Assembly (NCBI GenBank): GCA_938017765.1
Contig: CALIJH010000018.1
Location: forward strand, 1-33,922
Direction: 5' to 3'
Length of the DNA stretch: 33,922 nucleotides
DNA from: an uncultured Leptotrichia sp.
Lineage (GTDB): Bacteria; Fusobacteriota; Fusobacteriia; Fusobacteriales; Leptotrichiaceae
This document shows positions 25,732 to 33,922 of this stretch, in pieces. Under the pieces are notes generated by a model, which had not been told where the DNA came from, made no database searches, and was given only the letters and a program-made list of their open reading frames with translations. How positions within the stretch are numbered: the first letter of the stretch is position 1; each line of letters starts with the position of its first letter. Position numbers and translations under genes: made by a program.

Positions 25732-27033
25732 TTAGTTTTTATTTTTTGCAAGCTCGTTTACTTTTTGCTCCATAAGGTCGGCTGCCTGTTCAGGCGTGAA
25801 TTTTCTCTGTCCCATTTGATTTATAATATTGAATATTTCCGTACTCATTTTAGTATAATATTTAGGAACTCCGTTAGGGAAAGGGGATACAACTATTTTA
25901 GACTGCTCTATTATTGATCCGGGGTCTTTAATTGTCCCGTTTTTGACCATTTCTTCTATCACGCTTGTTCTTGTAGGCATATTGTTTATAGCTTTGTTTA
26001 ATTTCAGCTGAGTTTCAGGTCTGGAGAACCATTCTATAAATTTTTTTGCTGCTTCCTTATTTTGAGAATAAGCTGAAATTCCGACAGCTTCGGTAAATGT
26101 AACTGTTTCTTTGGCAGGACCGTCTTTCGCCATTGCAGGAATAGTGGTAATCTGTCCTACGACTTTTGAAACTTTAGGGTCGTTAGTGCTTGTTATATGT
26201 GATGTAGGGCCTATTAAAAATGCCCCTTGAGCATTGTTTATACCTCTGAATACATCGATTCCGGGTGTAGAAGTACTTGCAGGATTGATATATCCTTTGT
26301 CCAGATATTTTCTCAATAATTGAAGTATATCTAATGCACTTTCTTTATTTAAAGTATCGTCATTATTGAATATTTTACCATTTCTCGTATATGCGATAGT
26401 GAGGAAAGATGTCGTTGTTATTTCTTCCGCATTTAAAGAAAACAGCATAGGATATTCGATTATTTTATTTTGTTTCAATTTATCAAAGATAGCTTCCATT
26501 TCCGACCATGATTTAGGATAATCGGCTTCATTAATACCGGCTTTGGAGAACATTTCCTTATTTATATATGAAAGTCTTATTCCGTTGGCATAAGGGATAG
26601 CATATATTTTATCTTTTACTTGAAAATAAGAGATAGACGGGATATCTTTCTGTGTAGCTTCGTCGACTTGAAGAGGTTCAAGCCAGCCTGCACTGTCAAA
26701 TTCTCCAACCCATGACCAGTCGACTTCGATAACGTCAGCAGCAGCTTTTTTTCCCGCGGCTGCAATGGATATTTTACTTTTTATATCATCCCATGCTGTA
26801 GGCAGTACCGTAACTGTAATCCCCGTTTCATCTTTAAATTCTTTGAGCATTTCTTCGGTAGGTGCACCCCAGTCGGGTATCATTACTGTGATTTCAGCAT
26901 TTTCTTTGTTTTTTTCCGTTTCTTTCGTTTCTTCTTTTTTGTTCTGACATGCTGTCAGCATAAATACCAGACTCAAACTTATAATCGAAAATATTATTTT
27001 TGTAATTTTCGGATTGTTGTAAAAATTTTTCAT
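25732..27033 (-). CDS. ABC transporter extracellular solute-binding lipoprotein, copy 1
   Basis: The first gene of the operon. 433 residues from ATG 27033, chosen over the upstream ATG at 27114 because AAAGGAGA is 9 bases from it and because it leaves a proper signal peptide with lipobox MLTAC (Cys29). The mature protein carries the same blocks as copy 3 (PDWGAPTEEMLKEF, TSTPGIDVFRGINNAQG, KYYTKMSTEIFNI). The C-terminus EQAADLMEQKVNELAK is shared almost exactly with copy 2, which suggests duplication followed by partial gene conversion. The family mainly binds oligosaccharides or glycerol phosphates. Confidence 0.92.
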   Translation of the reverse strand: MKNFYNNPKITKIIFSIISLSLVFMLTACQNKKEETKETEKNKENAEITVMIPDWGAPTEEMLKEFKDETGITVTVLPTAWDDIKSKISIAAAGKKAAADVIEVDWSWVGEFDSAGWLEPLQVDEATQKDIPSISYFQVKDKIYAIPYANGIRLSYINKEMFSKAGINEADYPKSWSEMEAIFDKLKQNKIIEYPMLFSLNAEEITTTSFLTIAYTRNGKIFNNDDTLNKESALDILQLLRKYLDKGYINPASTSTPGIDVFRGINNAQGAFLIGPTSHITSTNDPKVSKVVGQITTIPAMAKDGPAKETVTFTEAVGISAYSQNKEAAKKFIEWFSRPETQLKLNKAINNMPTRTSVIEEMVKNGTIKDPGSIIEQSKIVVSPFPNGVPKYYTKMSTEIFNIINQMGQRKFTPEQAADLMEQKVNELAKNKN

Positions 27034-27060
27034 AATTATCTTCTCCTTTAAAGTTTTTAA

Positions 27061-27138
27061 TATATCGAAAAATAAATCGAAATTGTCAGGATATTTTTTT
27101 AGAATTAAAGACAAAATTCTGTAATTTCAAGATTACAG
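27061..27138 (-). promoter_or_regulatory. Candidate promoter and operator of the methyl-transfer/ABC operon
   Basis: On the minus strand CTGACA (27084-27089) and GATATA (27061-27066) are 17 bp apart, ahead of ATG 27033. Just upstream CTGTAAT (27119-27125) and ATTACAG (27132-27138) form a perfect 7-bp inverted repeat with a 6-bp spacer, the size of a regulator site. From here to 27512 I see no convincing gene, only short AT-rich sequence and small palindromes such as CTGAAATTCAG (27322-27332). Confidence 0.4.
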
Positions 27139-27512
27139 ATTACAATAATGAATTATTTTTATTTTATGTTTTAAGAAAATATGATGATGAATTTTAGATA
27201 AGATTTATATGATTTTTCTTTAGAAATTTTTATTGATAATAAAAAAATTCGGAAGAAAGGGTAATAATACAGAAATCTTATCATAAATTCGACATAAAGA
27301 ACAACCTGCTCTTTTTGAATCTGAAATTCAGGAACATCAAAGAACGTAGATGTTAAATAAGGTTGCTGTATTTTCCTTGATTTTTGTTATTTCGCTACAA
27401 GTGTACATTTTAAAACATCCTCCTTCTTTCTTCTTATTTTTTCAATATATCATTATAGTAATTTAATTATACCCTATGAAATTCAATAATGCAATAGAGT
27501 CGCTATTTTTTA

Positions 27513-27546
27513 TTGACATTTATTTTTTTTGTGTTATCATTATAAT
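27513..27546 (+). promoter_or_regulatory. Promoter of the DUF4091-type gene
   Basis: TTGACA (27513-27518) is followed after 16 bp by TATCAT (27535-27540); a TATAAT directly adjoins at 27541-27546. It would give a 5' leader of roughly 120 bases before the gene. Confidence 0.6.
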
Positions 27547-27670
27547 AGTACTTCAATACAAAAGTTGTGATTGAATTTTTTAAAATAATATTTATAAAAT
27601 TTTAATTTTATTAAAAAAGTATGAACATATACAATCATATGTTATGTTTAACTTAATCAGGGAGGTCATT

Positions 27671-29368
27671 ATGAAAGTTTATAGCAGTACGCATAATTTT
27701 TATAGAAATTGCAAAATGGATAATTTGGAAAAATTTAATAATGATGAAATTTCAAAATTGGAAGTTGCTAAAAATGAGGAATTCGGATTTTTTGTTACAG
27801 TCGATTTTCCTCAAGAGGCATGCTTAAATATAAATGAGGATTTGGATTTACCTTGGTGGGGATTGGATAGAAGATACCGTCTGAAAGTAGATTGTGAGCT
27901 TAGTTCGGTTTATCCGAGCCTTGTAGATTATGTAAAAGATGATAATGGCAATGAAATAGCGGATATAATTTTGTCGGAACAGAGCAAAGTTTATCCCAAA
28001 GGCGAAGTACCTGTGTTTATTCAGGGAGTTGTTCCTGAAGACTTCTTAGGAAAAAAAATTATTATAAATATAAAATTATTTGAAAATAACGGTTATAAAA
28101 AAGAAAAACTGATAGAAGAAAAAAATTTAACTATCGACGTGATAAATTATATACTGCCGAAAAATAAATTTTTCCTTGATTTATGGCAGCATCCATGTTC
28201 GTGGGCGAGGGCATATAATCTGAAATATTTTTCTGAAGAACATTTTTATGTAATAGAAAATTATTTGAAAGAGATGAAAAAATTAGGTCAAAAAGTTATT
28301 AATCTTATAGTGTCCGATTTTCCGTGGGCAGGACAGAAATGTTTTGATGTAAAAGAAAACCCTTCCCGTCTATATGAATACAATATTGTAAAAGTTTCAA
28401 GAAAAAATGGGAAATTAATCTCTGATTTTTCAAATCTTGATAGATATGTGGAACTTTGCTACAAATTAGGGATAGATGAAGAGATAAATCTTTTTGGACT
28501 TATAGGAAATTGGCACGGATATGATTTCGGCTCCCCCCTCGAAGATTATTCTGATCCTATAAGAATAAGTGTTTACGATGAAGATGAGGGAATTACGGAC
28601 TATATCCGTAATAAATCCGAATTGGCAGAATATATAAGACTGTTATTTCACCATTTGAAAGAAAAAAATTATCTGTCTAAAACTAAAATAATAGGAGATG
28701 AACCAAGCTCTTTAAAAATATTTAAAGAATATTCGGATTTTCTGAATTCATGTACAGCAGAAAAACTGCAATATAAATACGCCATTCATAGCAAGGGATT
28801 TTTAGAGGAATATGAAGATGATTTGGAAAGTTTTTCTATAAATACACTTCTTATGGGTGAATATTATAACAAAAAAAGTCAAGGATATGGAAAAATGGAG
28901 AAAAACAGCTCAAAAATGACATGGTATTCATGCTGTTTTCCACAGACATTCAATGTTTTTATAAAAAGCCCCCTTATAGAGTCAAGACTGACAGGGTTAT
29001 ATACATATCTTTTCAAAATGAAAGGAATGTTGCGTTGGGCTTATGGAATATATGTAGAAGATGTATTTTCTGATATTTCCTACAAAAAGGAAAAATGGTC
29101 GGCAGGGGATATGTTTTTTGTCTATCCCGGGAAAAATATGAAACCTCTTCATAGTTTAAGAGAAAAAAATATGCTTTACGGAATACAGGATTTTAATGTT
29201 TTTAGAGAATTGGAAACAAAATATAATGATTTATACGACAGATTAATGGATAGGCTATCCATTAAAAATATTATGGAAGAAAAAAATGGAGATATAGAGC
29301 TGGGAAATTATCCCGATATAGAAATATACAGAAAAATCAGAAATGATTTTATAAAAAATAATTTTTAG
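27671..29368 (+). CDS. DUF4091-type glycoside-hydrolase-like protein, cytosolic
   Basis: About 565 residues from ATG 27671, which has GGGAGG 5 bases upstream; an in-frame start at 27644 would add 9 residues. No signal peptide. The N-terminal 170 residues look like beta-sandwich sequence. The middle (residues about 170-430) looks like a barrel, with FFLDLWQHPCSWARAYNL, GLIGNWHGYDFG and KIIGDEPS (a possible catalytic acid in DEP). The C-terminal block LRWAYGIYVEDVFSD and WSAGDMFFVYPGK, then LREKNMLYGIQD, matches the DUF4091 pattern of proteins grouped with glycoside hydrolases. Divergent from the binding protein operon and possibly co-regulated, it would act on the imported compound inside the cell. 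Substrate unknown. Confidence 0.75.
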   Translation: MKVYSSTHNFYRNCKMDNLEKFNNDEISKLEVAKNEEFGFFVTVDFPQEACLNINEDLDLPWWGLDRRYRLKVDCELSSVYPSLVDYVKDDNGNEIADIILSEQSKVYPKGEVPVFIQGVVPEDFLGKKIIINIKLFENNGYKKEKLIEEKNLTIDVINYILPKNKFFLDLWQHPCSWARAYNLKYFSEEHFYVIENYLKEMKKLGQKVINLIVSDFPWAGQKCFDVKENPSRLYEYNIVKVSRKNGKLISDFSNLDRYVELCYKLGIDEEINLFGLIGNWHGYDFGSPLEDYSDPIRISVYDEDEGITDYIRNKSELAEYIRLLFHHLKEKNYLSKTKIIGDEPSSLKIFKEYSDFLNSCTAEKLQYKYAIHSKGFLEEYEDDLESFSINTLLMGEYYNKKSQGYGKMEKNSSKMTWYSCCFPQTFNVFIKSPLIESRLTGLYTYLFKMKGMLRWAYGIYVEDVFSDISYKKEKWSAGDMFFVYPGKNMKPLHSLREKNMLYGIQDFNVFRELETKYNDLYDRLMDRLSIKNIMEEKNGDIELGNYPDIEIYRKIRNDFIKNNF

Positions 29369-29411
29369 AATAAATCTAATAAAAAAAAAATAGAATAAAA
29401 GAGGTCATTTA

Positions 29412-29846
29412 ATGGAAAAATTTTTAAATTGGTTTACAGGAATATTTCTTATAATATACGGAAGTGTATCGTTATTCTTTTCAACGGATATTTTAAAAAT
29501 GGATGCTACTAATTTTATAGGATATATATTTTTATTAATCGGTTTTATTACTCTAATAACAGGGATATGTCTGATTATTTTAAATATAAGGAGAATATTA
29601 AAAATAAAAGAATTAAAATTGTCAGGACTCGAAATAACGGGTGAAATAACAGATATTAAAAAAATGAATTTTTATGTCAGTCGTCGACGTTTATATAGAC
29701 TGGTTGTCAAGGATATGAACGGCAATATATATTTTTCTGACGGAAAATTTGAATGGAAACTCGGAAAATACAGGGTAGGGGATAAGATAAAAATACTCAT
29801 TTCCCCTGATAATCCTAAAACTTATTTTGTATTATTGGATAATTAA
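29412..29846 (+). CDS. Small membrane protein, DUF3592-like
   Basis: A 144-residue protein with two predicted membrane helices (residues about 8-28 and 35-60), then a soluble beta-rich domain with the pattern GEITDIKK...YRLVV, and KYRVGDKIKILISPDNPKTYF. This layout (V.V.Y....G...GD.V.V.YDP) resembles DUF3592 proteins, whose function is unknown. GAGGT lies 7 bases before the ATG. It is on the same strand as the DUF4091 gene, 43 bp after it, and could be co-transcribed. Confidence 0.65.
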   Translation: MEKFLNWFTGIFLIIYGSVSLFFSTDILKMDATNFIGYIFLLIGFITLITGICLIILNIRRILKIKELKLSGLEITGEITDIKKMNFYVSRRRLYRLVVKDMNGNIYFSDGKFEWKLGKYRVGDKIKILISPDNPKTYFVLLDN

Positions 29847-30000
29847 ATGAAAAAATAAGAGAATTATCTAAAGTAGGATAATTGAATAAAACATGAAATA
29901 ATTATGAATATTAATGAAACTTTGGATATAACTTAGGAGATAAAAATTTTTAAAAATTAACAGTCTTAAGAGATAAAATTTTATGAGAAAGGAAAATAAA

Positions 30001-30522
30001 ATGAAAATATCTTTTGATTTGACGGAACAGGAATATATGGAACACATTTCATTTTGTATGAGAAATTCTGAAATTTTCAGAAGAAAAATAGAGAAGATGA
30101 GGCTTATGCTTTCAGCAACTCCCGCTTTATTAGGTATAACAATTGTAAGTGTAACAGGAAGTAAGGGTTTTAACTTTTTTATAGGGATAATATTTTTAAC
30201 AGCGGCAGTATTTGTAATATCTCCGATGTTGTTTCATAAACTTATAGAAAACAAGGTGTTGAAAATAATATATAAAAAGGACAGTAATATTTTAGGAGAA
30301 AGAACAATATTATTTAAGCATAGCTACCTTAATGAAAAAACATCTCAGGGAGATAATATTGTGGAATATAGCCAAATTTTCAAGGCAAAACAGACGGATA
30401 AAGCGATATATCTTTTTAATCCTCCTGTTTCGACTATTATTATTCCATTCAGGGTTTTTTCTTCGGAAGAGGAAAAAGAAGAATTTATTAATTTTATAAA
30501 ATCAAAACTTTCTTTTGATTAA
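30001..30522 (+). CDS. YcxB-like membrane protein
   Basis: A 173-residue protein from ATG 30001 (MKISFDLTEQEY), preferred over ATG 29983 because AAAGGA is 7 bases upstream and YcxB-like proteins begin in this way. Two adjacent membrane helices (about residues 38-54 and 60-78) follow an N-terminal amphipathic segment. A C-terminal beta-rich domain ends with IIPFRVFSSEEEKEEFINFIK, typical of the group. Function unknown. A small inverted repeat AATTATC / GATAATT (29862-29868 and 29877-29883) lies upstream. Confidence 0.65.
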   Translation: MKISFDLTEQEYMEHISFCMRNSEIFRRKIEKMRLMLSATPALLGITIVSVTGSKGFNFFIGIIFLTAAVFVISPMLFHKLIENKVLKIIYKKDSNILGERTILFKHSYLNEKTSQGDNIVEYSQIFKAKQTDKAIYLFNPPVSTIIIPFRVFSSEEEKEEFINFIKSKLSFD

Positions 30523-30604
30523 TAAAATACATATTGGGATTAATAAATATATATTAATAAGAATATTTGATTAAAAAAATTTTGGAAAGAATTTTAATTT
30601 TATT

Positions 30605-31261
30605 TTATAGTATTTTTGTTATATTAATAGTCCTATCTGCTATTCTTTCAGCCTGTTCCACATTATGTGTAGTCAAAATAACAGTATATTTTTCAGCCAG
30701 TCTTTTTATAAGATTTTCAATTATCAATGTGTTTTCCTTATCAAGGGAAGAACATGGCTCATCAAATATAAGAATATGAGGGTCTGTCGTCAACATTCTC
30801 GCGATACAGAGTCTCTGTTTCTGTCCGCCTGACAGCTTTAAGGCTGACATTTTAAAGTCATTTTTAACTTCATTATAGAGATTTACATCTTTCAGATATT
30901 GAGAAATCCTTTCTTTTCTGTTTTTTACTTTTCCCTCGTAAAATTCTATGGGATAGAGAATATTATTTTCTATGGATAAAGGAAAAGGTTTGGAATCCTG
31001 AAACAAAGTAGATACACTTCTTCTAAGCTGAAGAAGTTTCATTGATTTTATATTTTCTCCCTTTAAAATAACATCTCCTGTATATTCTCCTCCATTTTCC
31101 TTGAGAAATCCGTTAATTAAAGATAATAATGTCGATTTTCCACATCCTGACGGTCCCATAATACATAGAATTTCATTTTCTTTCACATCTATATTTATAT
31201 TTTTTAAAATTTCTTTACCGTTATAATATATACTAACGTCTTTTATTTCCAATATATTCAA
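30605..31261 (-). CDS. pstB: Phosphate ABC transporter ATPase, short form
   Basis: A 218-residue ABC ATPase with Walker A GPSGCGKST (36-44), signature LSGGQ (143-147), Walker B ILIFDEP (163-169) and switch His199. It is the last gene of the pst operon. Known PstB proteins are about 250 residues, so this is a compact version, and the gene reaches its own TAA. The start is TTG 31261 with GGAGG 8 bases upstream, inside the end of pstA (29-bp overlap), so it is translationally coupled. No phoU follows. Assignment to phosphate rests on the neighbours pstS, pstC and pstA. Confidence 0.9.
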   Translation of the reverse strand: MNILEIKDVSIYYNGKEILKNINIDVKENEILCIMGPSGCGKSTLLSLINGFLKENGGEYTGDVILKGENIKSMKLLQLRRSVSTLFQDSKPFPLSIENNILYPIEFYEGKVKNRKERISQYLKDVNLYNEVKNDFKMSALKLSGGQKQRLCIARMLTTDPHILIFDEPCSSLDKENTLIIENLIKRLAEKYTVILTTHNVEQAERIADRTINITKIL

Positions 31262-32090
31262 CTAATATTCCTCCCAGTCCGTTCATTACAATTTCCGATA
31301 AGATATGCAGAATTATAAGAATACATATTAATATAAATGCAGTGGCGTAGGCTTTTTCATATAAAGCAGTCTGTCCTAAAAGCATATGAAGATGAAAAGG
31401 CAAAGCCATTACAGGGCTTAGTAACCTGTTGGAATTTCCGCCTATAAAGACCGCCCCTGTAAGAAGAAGCGGAGCCGTTGCACCTATGGCATAACTTCCC
31501 GCCAGTATTCCCGTAGATATGATTTCTCTTTTGATTATCGGTAATATAAGCTTTTTGCACATATAGTCTTTTCCAATTCCTAAAGAATTGCTTTCTCTTA
31601 TAATCAGTCTGTCCACATTCAGAATACTTTTTTCAATCCTTATCTCCACAAACGGGAAAACCATAATTCCCAGTGAAATTCCAGCGGTCAGCATACTTCT
31701 CGGTATATTAAAAGTTACTATAAAAAATCCGTATACAAATAACCCGATAATGATAGACGGTATCGAAGATATACATCGAATTATTAGGCGAATTGCAATT
31801 TTAATAATCTTTGAGTTACAGTAAACAGTATTGTAGACTGCACAGCCCATTCCCAGAAGAACAGAAAAGATAATAGCTAAAAACATTAAAAAAACAGAAC
31901 CGATAATGGCATTTTTAATACCGCCTTTGCTTCCGAGGGGCATACCTTCAGGGTTTTTTAACAGAAAATCTAAATTCATCTCTCTGATACCTTTGGATAT
32001 TACAAAATAAATTATACTGAAAATAGTAAAAAAGACAATAACTGTTGAAAGATAAATCCATATTTTTATAATTAAATCCTTAATTTTCAA
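31233..32090 (-). CDS. pstA: Phosphate ABC transporter permease
   Basis: A 285-residue membrane protein with six predicted helices. Family marks include GGIKNAIIGSVFLM, SIPSIIIGLFVYG, the cytoplasmic SLGIGKDYMCKKLILP loop that contacts the ATPase, and GAVFIGG near the C-terminus. It starts at TTG 32090 (MKIKDLI) with AAGGAGA 8 bases upstream. A 148-bp gap separates it from pstC, unusual within a pst operon; the gap holds palindromes including TTATGATCATAA (32178-32189). Confidence 0.93.
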   Translation of the reverse strand: MKIKDLIIKIWIYLSTVIVFFTIFSIIYFVISKGIREMNLDFLLKNPEGMPLGSKGGIKNAIIGSVFLMFLAIIFSVLLGMGCAVYNTVYCNSKIIKIAIRLIIRCISSIPSIIIGLFVYGFFIVTFNIPRSMLTAGISLGIMVFPFVEIRIEKSILNVDRLIIRESNSLGIGKDYMCKKLILPIIKREIISTGILAGSYAIGATAPLLLTGAVFIGGNSNRLLSPVMALPFHLHMLLGQTALYEKAYATAFILICILIILHILSEIVMNGLGGILVEYIGNKRR

Positions 32091-32177
32091 TATATATTCT
32101 CCTTGTTTTTTTATTAACTTTATAAATATAATTATACATAATTTTCAATATATGTTTTTCTTGTTTTGTCATAAAAT

Positions 32178-32189
32178 TTATGATCATAA
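32178..32189. promoter_or_regulatory. Palindrome in the pstC-pstA gap
   Basis: A perfect 12-bp palindrome, TTATGATCATAA, with AT-rich repeats on either side. It may be an internal regulatory or processing site; no promoter boxes are convincing. Confidence 0.25.
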
Positions 32190-32238
32190 TTTATAATTAT
32201 GATTAATTGTATATTTTAAATATAATCATCTATAATTT

Positions 32239-33102
32239 TTAATTTTCCATATATTCTTTTCTTATTCCGTTCAAAATAAAAAATATTATATTAATAATCA
32301 ATACGGTAATAAGCAATACAAAAGCGGAAGCAAATAATGCGGAATAATGTCTGCTTCCCACTTCACTCATTCCTATTTCCAGAGCAATCAGAGCAGGCAC
32401 AGTTTCAGCTTTTGTAAGGATACGTGGAAACTGGGGAGAATTTCCTATTACCATCATAACTGCCATTGTTTCACCTGTTGCTCTTGCAAATGCCAGTAAA
32501 AATGCTGTCATTACTGAAAATTTCGTTTCTCTGAAAACTATTTTGCGGATAAAATATTCCTTTGTAACACCTAAAGCGTCAGAGTTCTTTTCAAATTTCT
32601 TTTTGACGGTTTCTATCCTTTCAATGCAACTTCCGACAAAAAATGGAATAATCATTATGGATAAAATAAGACTTCCTGCTAAAACAGATTCTCCTGTGGA
32701 TAGAGAGAAAGTTTTTTCCAGAATTTTCAGTATCACCGTCATTCCAAAAAAGCCGTATACAATGGACGGTATCCCCGAAAGGATATTTACCGTCCATATA
32801 ATTATTTTTTTTGTTAAATTTTTAGAATAAAAACAGATAAACATTGAAATTCCGTATGAAACAGGAAATGATATTATACAAGCCAAAATCGAAATATAAA
32901 ATCCTGCATACAGAATATTGAATATTTGAAAACTCTGATGAGGTTCGCTTGCTCTCCAGACTTTTCCAAAAATGAAATCGGATAATGTCTGTTCCTTAAA
33001 AAAAGGGCGGGCTTCCATAAACAAATATATCAGCATTACTGCCGGTATAAATATGGATAATACTGTGAGTAAGTATATCGAATATCTGAAAATATTTTTC
33101 AC
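32239..33102 (-). CDS. pstC: Phosphate ABC transporter permease
   Basis: A 287-residue permease with six predicted helices. PstC marks: ISGIPSIVYGFFGMTV, the ATPase-contact loop DALGVTKEYFIRKIVF, and ARATGETMAVMMVIGN, which is strongly diagnostic of the PstC/PstA family. The start is GTG 33102 (MKNIFRY) with GAGGT 5 bases upstream. It lies 14 bp after pstS. Confidence 0.94.
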   Translation of the reverse strand: MKNIFRYSIYLLTVLSIFIPAVMLIYLFMEARPFFKEQTLSDFIFGKVWRASEPHQSFQIFNILYAGFYISILACIISFPVSYGISMFICFYSKNLTKKIIIWTVNILSGIPSIVYGFFGMTVILKILEKTFSLSTGESVLAGSLILSIMIIPFFVGSCIERIETVKKKFEKNSDALGVTKEYFIRKIVFRETKFSVMTAFLLAFARATGETMAVMMVIGNSPQFPRILTKAETVPALIALEIGMSEVGSRHYSALFASAFVLLITVLIINIIFFILNGIRKEYMEN

Positions 33103-33116
33103 TCTTTACCTCGCTT

Positions 33117-33922
33117 TTATTCTGAAACAGGAATAAATCCCATATCTTTTATAACTTTTTTTCCTTCTTCCGATTTAAGTAAGTCAACAAATATTTTTTC
33201 AGTTTTTGTCAGTTCTCCACTTTTCATTATTATCAAAGGTCTTGAAATATAATACGATTTATTCAGAATATTCGCTTCAGTAGGTTCCACACCGTCGACT
33301 TTTAAAGGAATAAGTTTTCCAGCATTTTGATTTGTTATCCCGAAAGAAGCATAACCTATGGCGTTTTTATTTTCGATGATTTTTGCGACCAATGCTCCCA
33401 TTGTAGGTGCTTGAATAGCATCATCTCTGACATTGACATCTTTCATTATGTTTTTCTGGAAAACTTCATGAGCTCCTCCGCTCAAATCACGAGTTACAAC
33501 TACTATATCTTCATTAGGAAGGGATTTGTCAAGGTCGCTCCATTTTTTATATTCTCCCGAAAATATTTTTATGATTTCCTCTTTTGTAATGTTTCCGCCT
33601 TTTAACTGAATAAACTTATTTTCAGGATTTACTGAAATGGTAAGTGCGTCAAGTCCCAGTGTAAATGCTTTCAAATCCTTAACTTTTTCTTTTTCGCTGT
33701 CTTTTATATCACGGGCAAGCATTCCGAAATTTGCTACATTGTCAAGAACTGCTTTTACTCCTGCTCCTGAACCTCCTGCAGATACGTATATGGTAATATT
33801 TTCTTCGGGTAATGAAGAATCTACTTTGTTCCAAGTTTCGTATTTTTCGATAAACGAAGTGGAAATCTTGCTTATGACAGGAGCCAATGTTGAAGAACCG
33901 CTGAAACTTATCTGAGCATTTA
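33117..33922 (-). CDS. pstS: Phosphate-binding protein (N-terminus beyond window)
   Basis: The 3' part of the gene; the frame stays open to the window edge, so the signal peptide and true start lie outside. The phosphate-binding loop SGSSTLAP is visible at the edge, followed by YVSAGGSGAGVKA and the RDLSGGAHEVF block (binding Arg and Asp). The protein ends MGFIPVSE. It captures phosphate outside the membrane for PstCAB. Being first of the four pst genes here, the promoter should lie to the right of the window. Confidence 0.93.
   Translation of the reverse strand, partial: NAQISFSGSSTLAPVISKISTSFIEKYETWNKVDSSLPEENITIYVSAGGSGAGVKAVLDNVANFGMLARDIKDSEKEKVKDLKAFTLGLDALTISVNPENKFIQLKGGNITKEEIIKIFSGEYKKWSDLDKSLPNEDIVVVTRDLSGGAHEVFQKNIMKDVNVRDDAIQAPTMGALVAKIIENKNAIGYASFGITNQNAGKLIPLKVDGVEPTEANILNKSYYISRPLIIMKSGELTKTEKIFVDLLKSEEGKKVIKDMGFIPVSE

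Noticed and set aside
27333..27408. Minus-strand small ORF continuing through TGA codons as another selenoprotein
   Set aside because: The frame has several TGA codons close together and no family resemblance. Unlike 18109 it has no terminator after it.
27513..27546. TTGACA paired with TATAAT at 27541
   Set aside because: The 22-bp spacing is too long for a standard promoter; TATCAT at 27535 with 16 bp is used instead, with TATAAT only noted as adjacent.

Overview
The window is low-GC DNA from an anaerobic, amino-acid-fermenting bacterium that inserts selenocysteine (Sec). Base composition, strong AGGAGG-type ribosome sites and gene content fit Fusobacteriota (Leptotrichia/Sebaldella-like) or Clostridia; the sequence alone does not settle which. 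No RNA gene, intact insertion sequence or CRISPR array was recognised.

Region 1 (1-980) is the tail of a chimeric reading frame: the first part of an MFS transporter joined in frame to the C-terminal part of an M20 peptidase. It is probably a deletion scar.

Region 2 (about 1000-17990) is a large Stickland-type reductase island. It starts with thioredoxin and the full glycine reductase set grdE-grdA-grdB-grdC-grdD. A second substrate-specific pair (GrdE/GrdG-like and GrdB/GrdF-like) follows, flanked by an AGCS amino acid:Na+ symporter and a YkvI-type transporter. Then come grdX, a BCCT transporter and a third pair, grdI-grdH, recognisable as betaine reductase. GrdA and all three GrdB-type proteins contain an in-frame TGA (Sec), so a standard gene finder cuts all four. 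Each substrate module carries its own transporter and its own component B. All should feed one shared GrdA, which passes the carboxymethyl group to GrdC/GrdD to make acetyl phosphate.

Region 3 (18060-18254) is a tiny self-contained gene with a ribosome site, ATG, then TGA as codon 2, 39 further open codons and a terminator immediately after. Read with Sec it starts Met-Sec-Ala-Gly-Cys. I do not recognise it, and it is the best candidate here for an undescribed selenoprotein.

Region 4 (18276-29368) is a minus-strand operon plus a divergent gene. The operon encodes three near-duplicate sugar-type ABC binding lipoproteins, one MalF/MalG-like permease pair, a corrinoid protein, an MtaA/UroD-family methyltransferase, a stand-alone protein resembling the methionine synthase activation domain, and a protein resembling GNAT-like C-terminal domains. 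The divergent gene encodes a cytosolic DUF4091-type glycoside-hydrolase-like protein. Together they suggest uptake and processing of a methylated, possibly sugar-containing compound through a corrinoid methyl-transfer route; the substrate is unknown.

Region 5 (29412-30522) holds two small membrane proteins (DUF3592-like and YcxB-like). Region 6 (30605-33922) is a minus-strand pstS-pstC-pstA-pstB phosphate importer, with pstS cut by the window edge.
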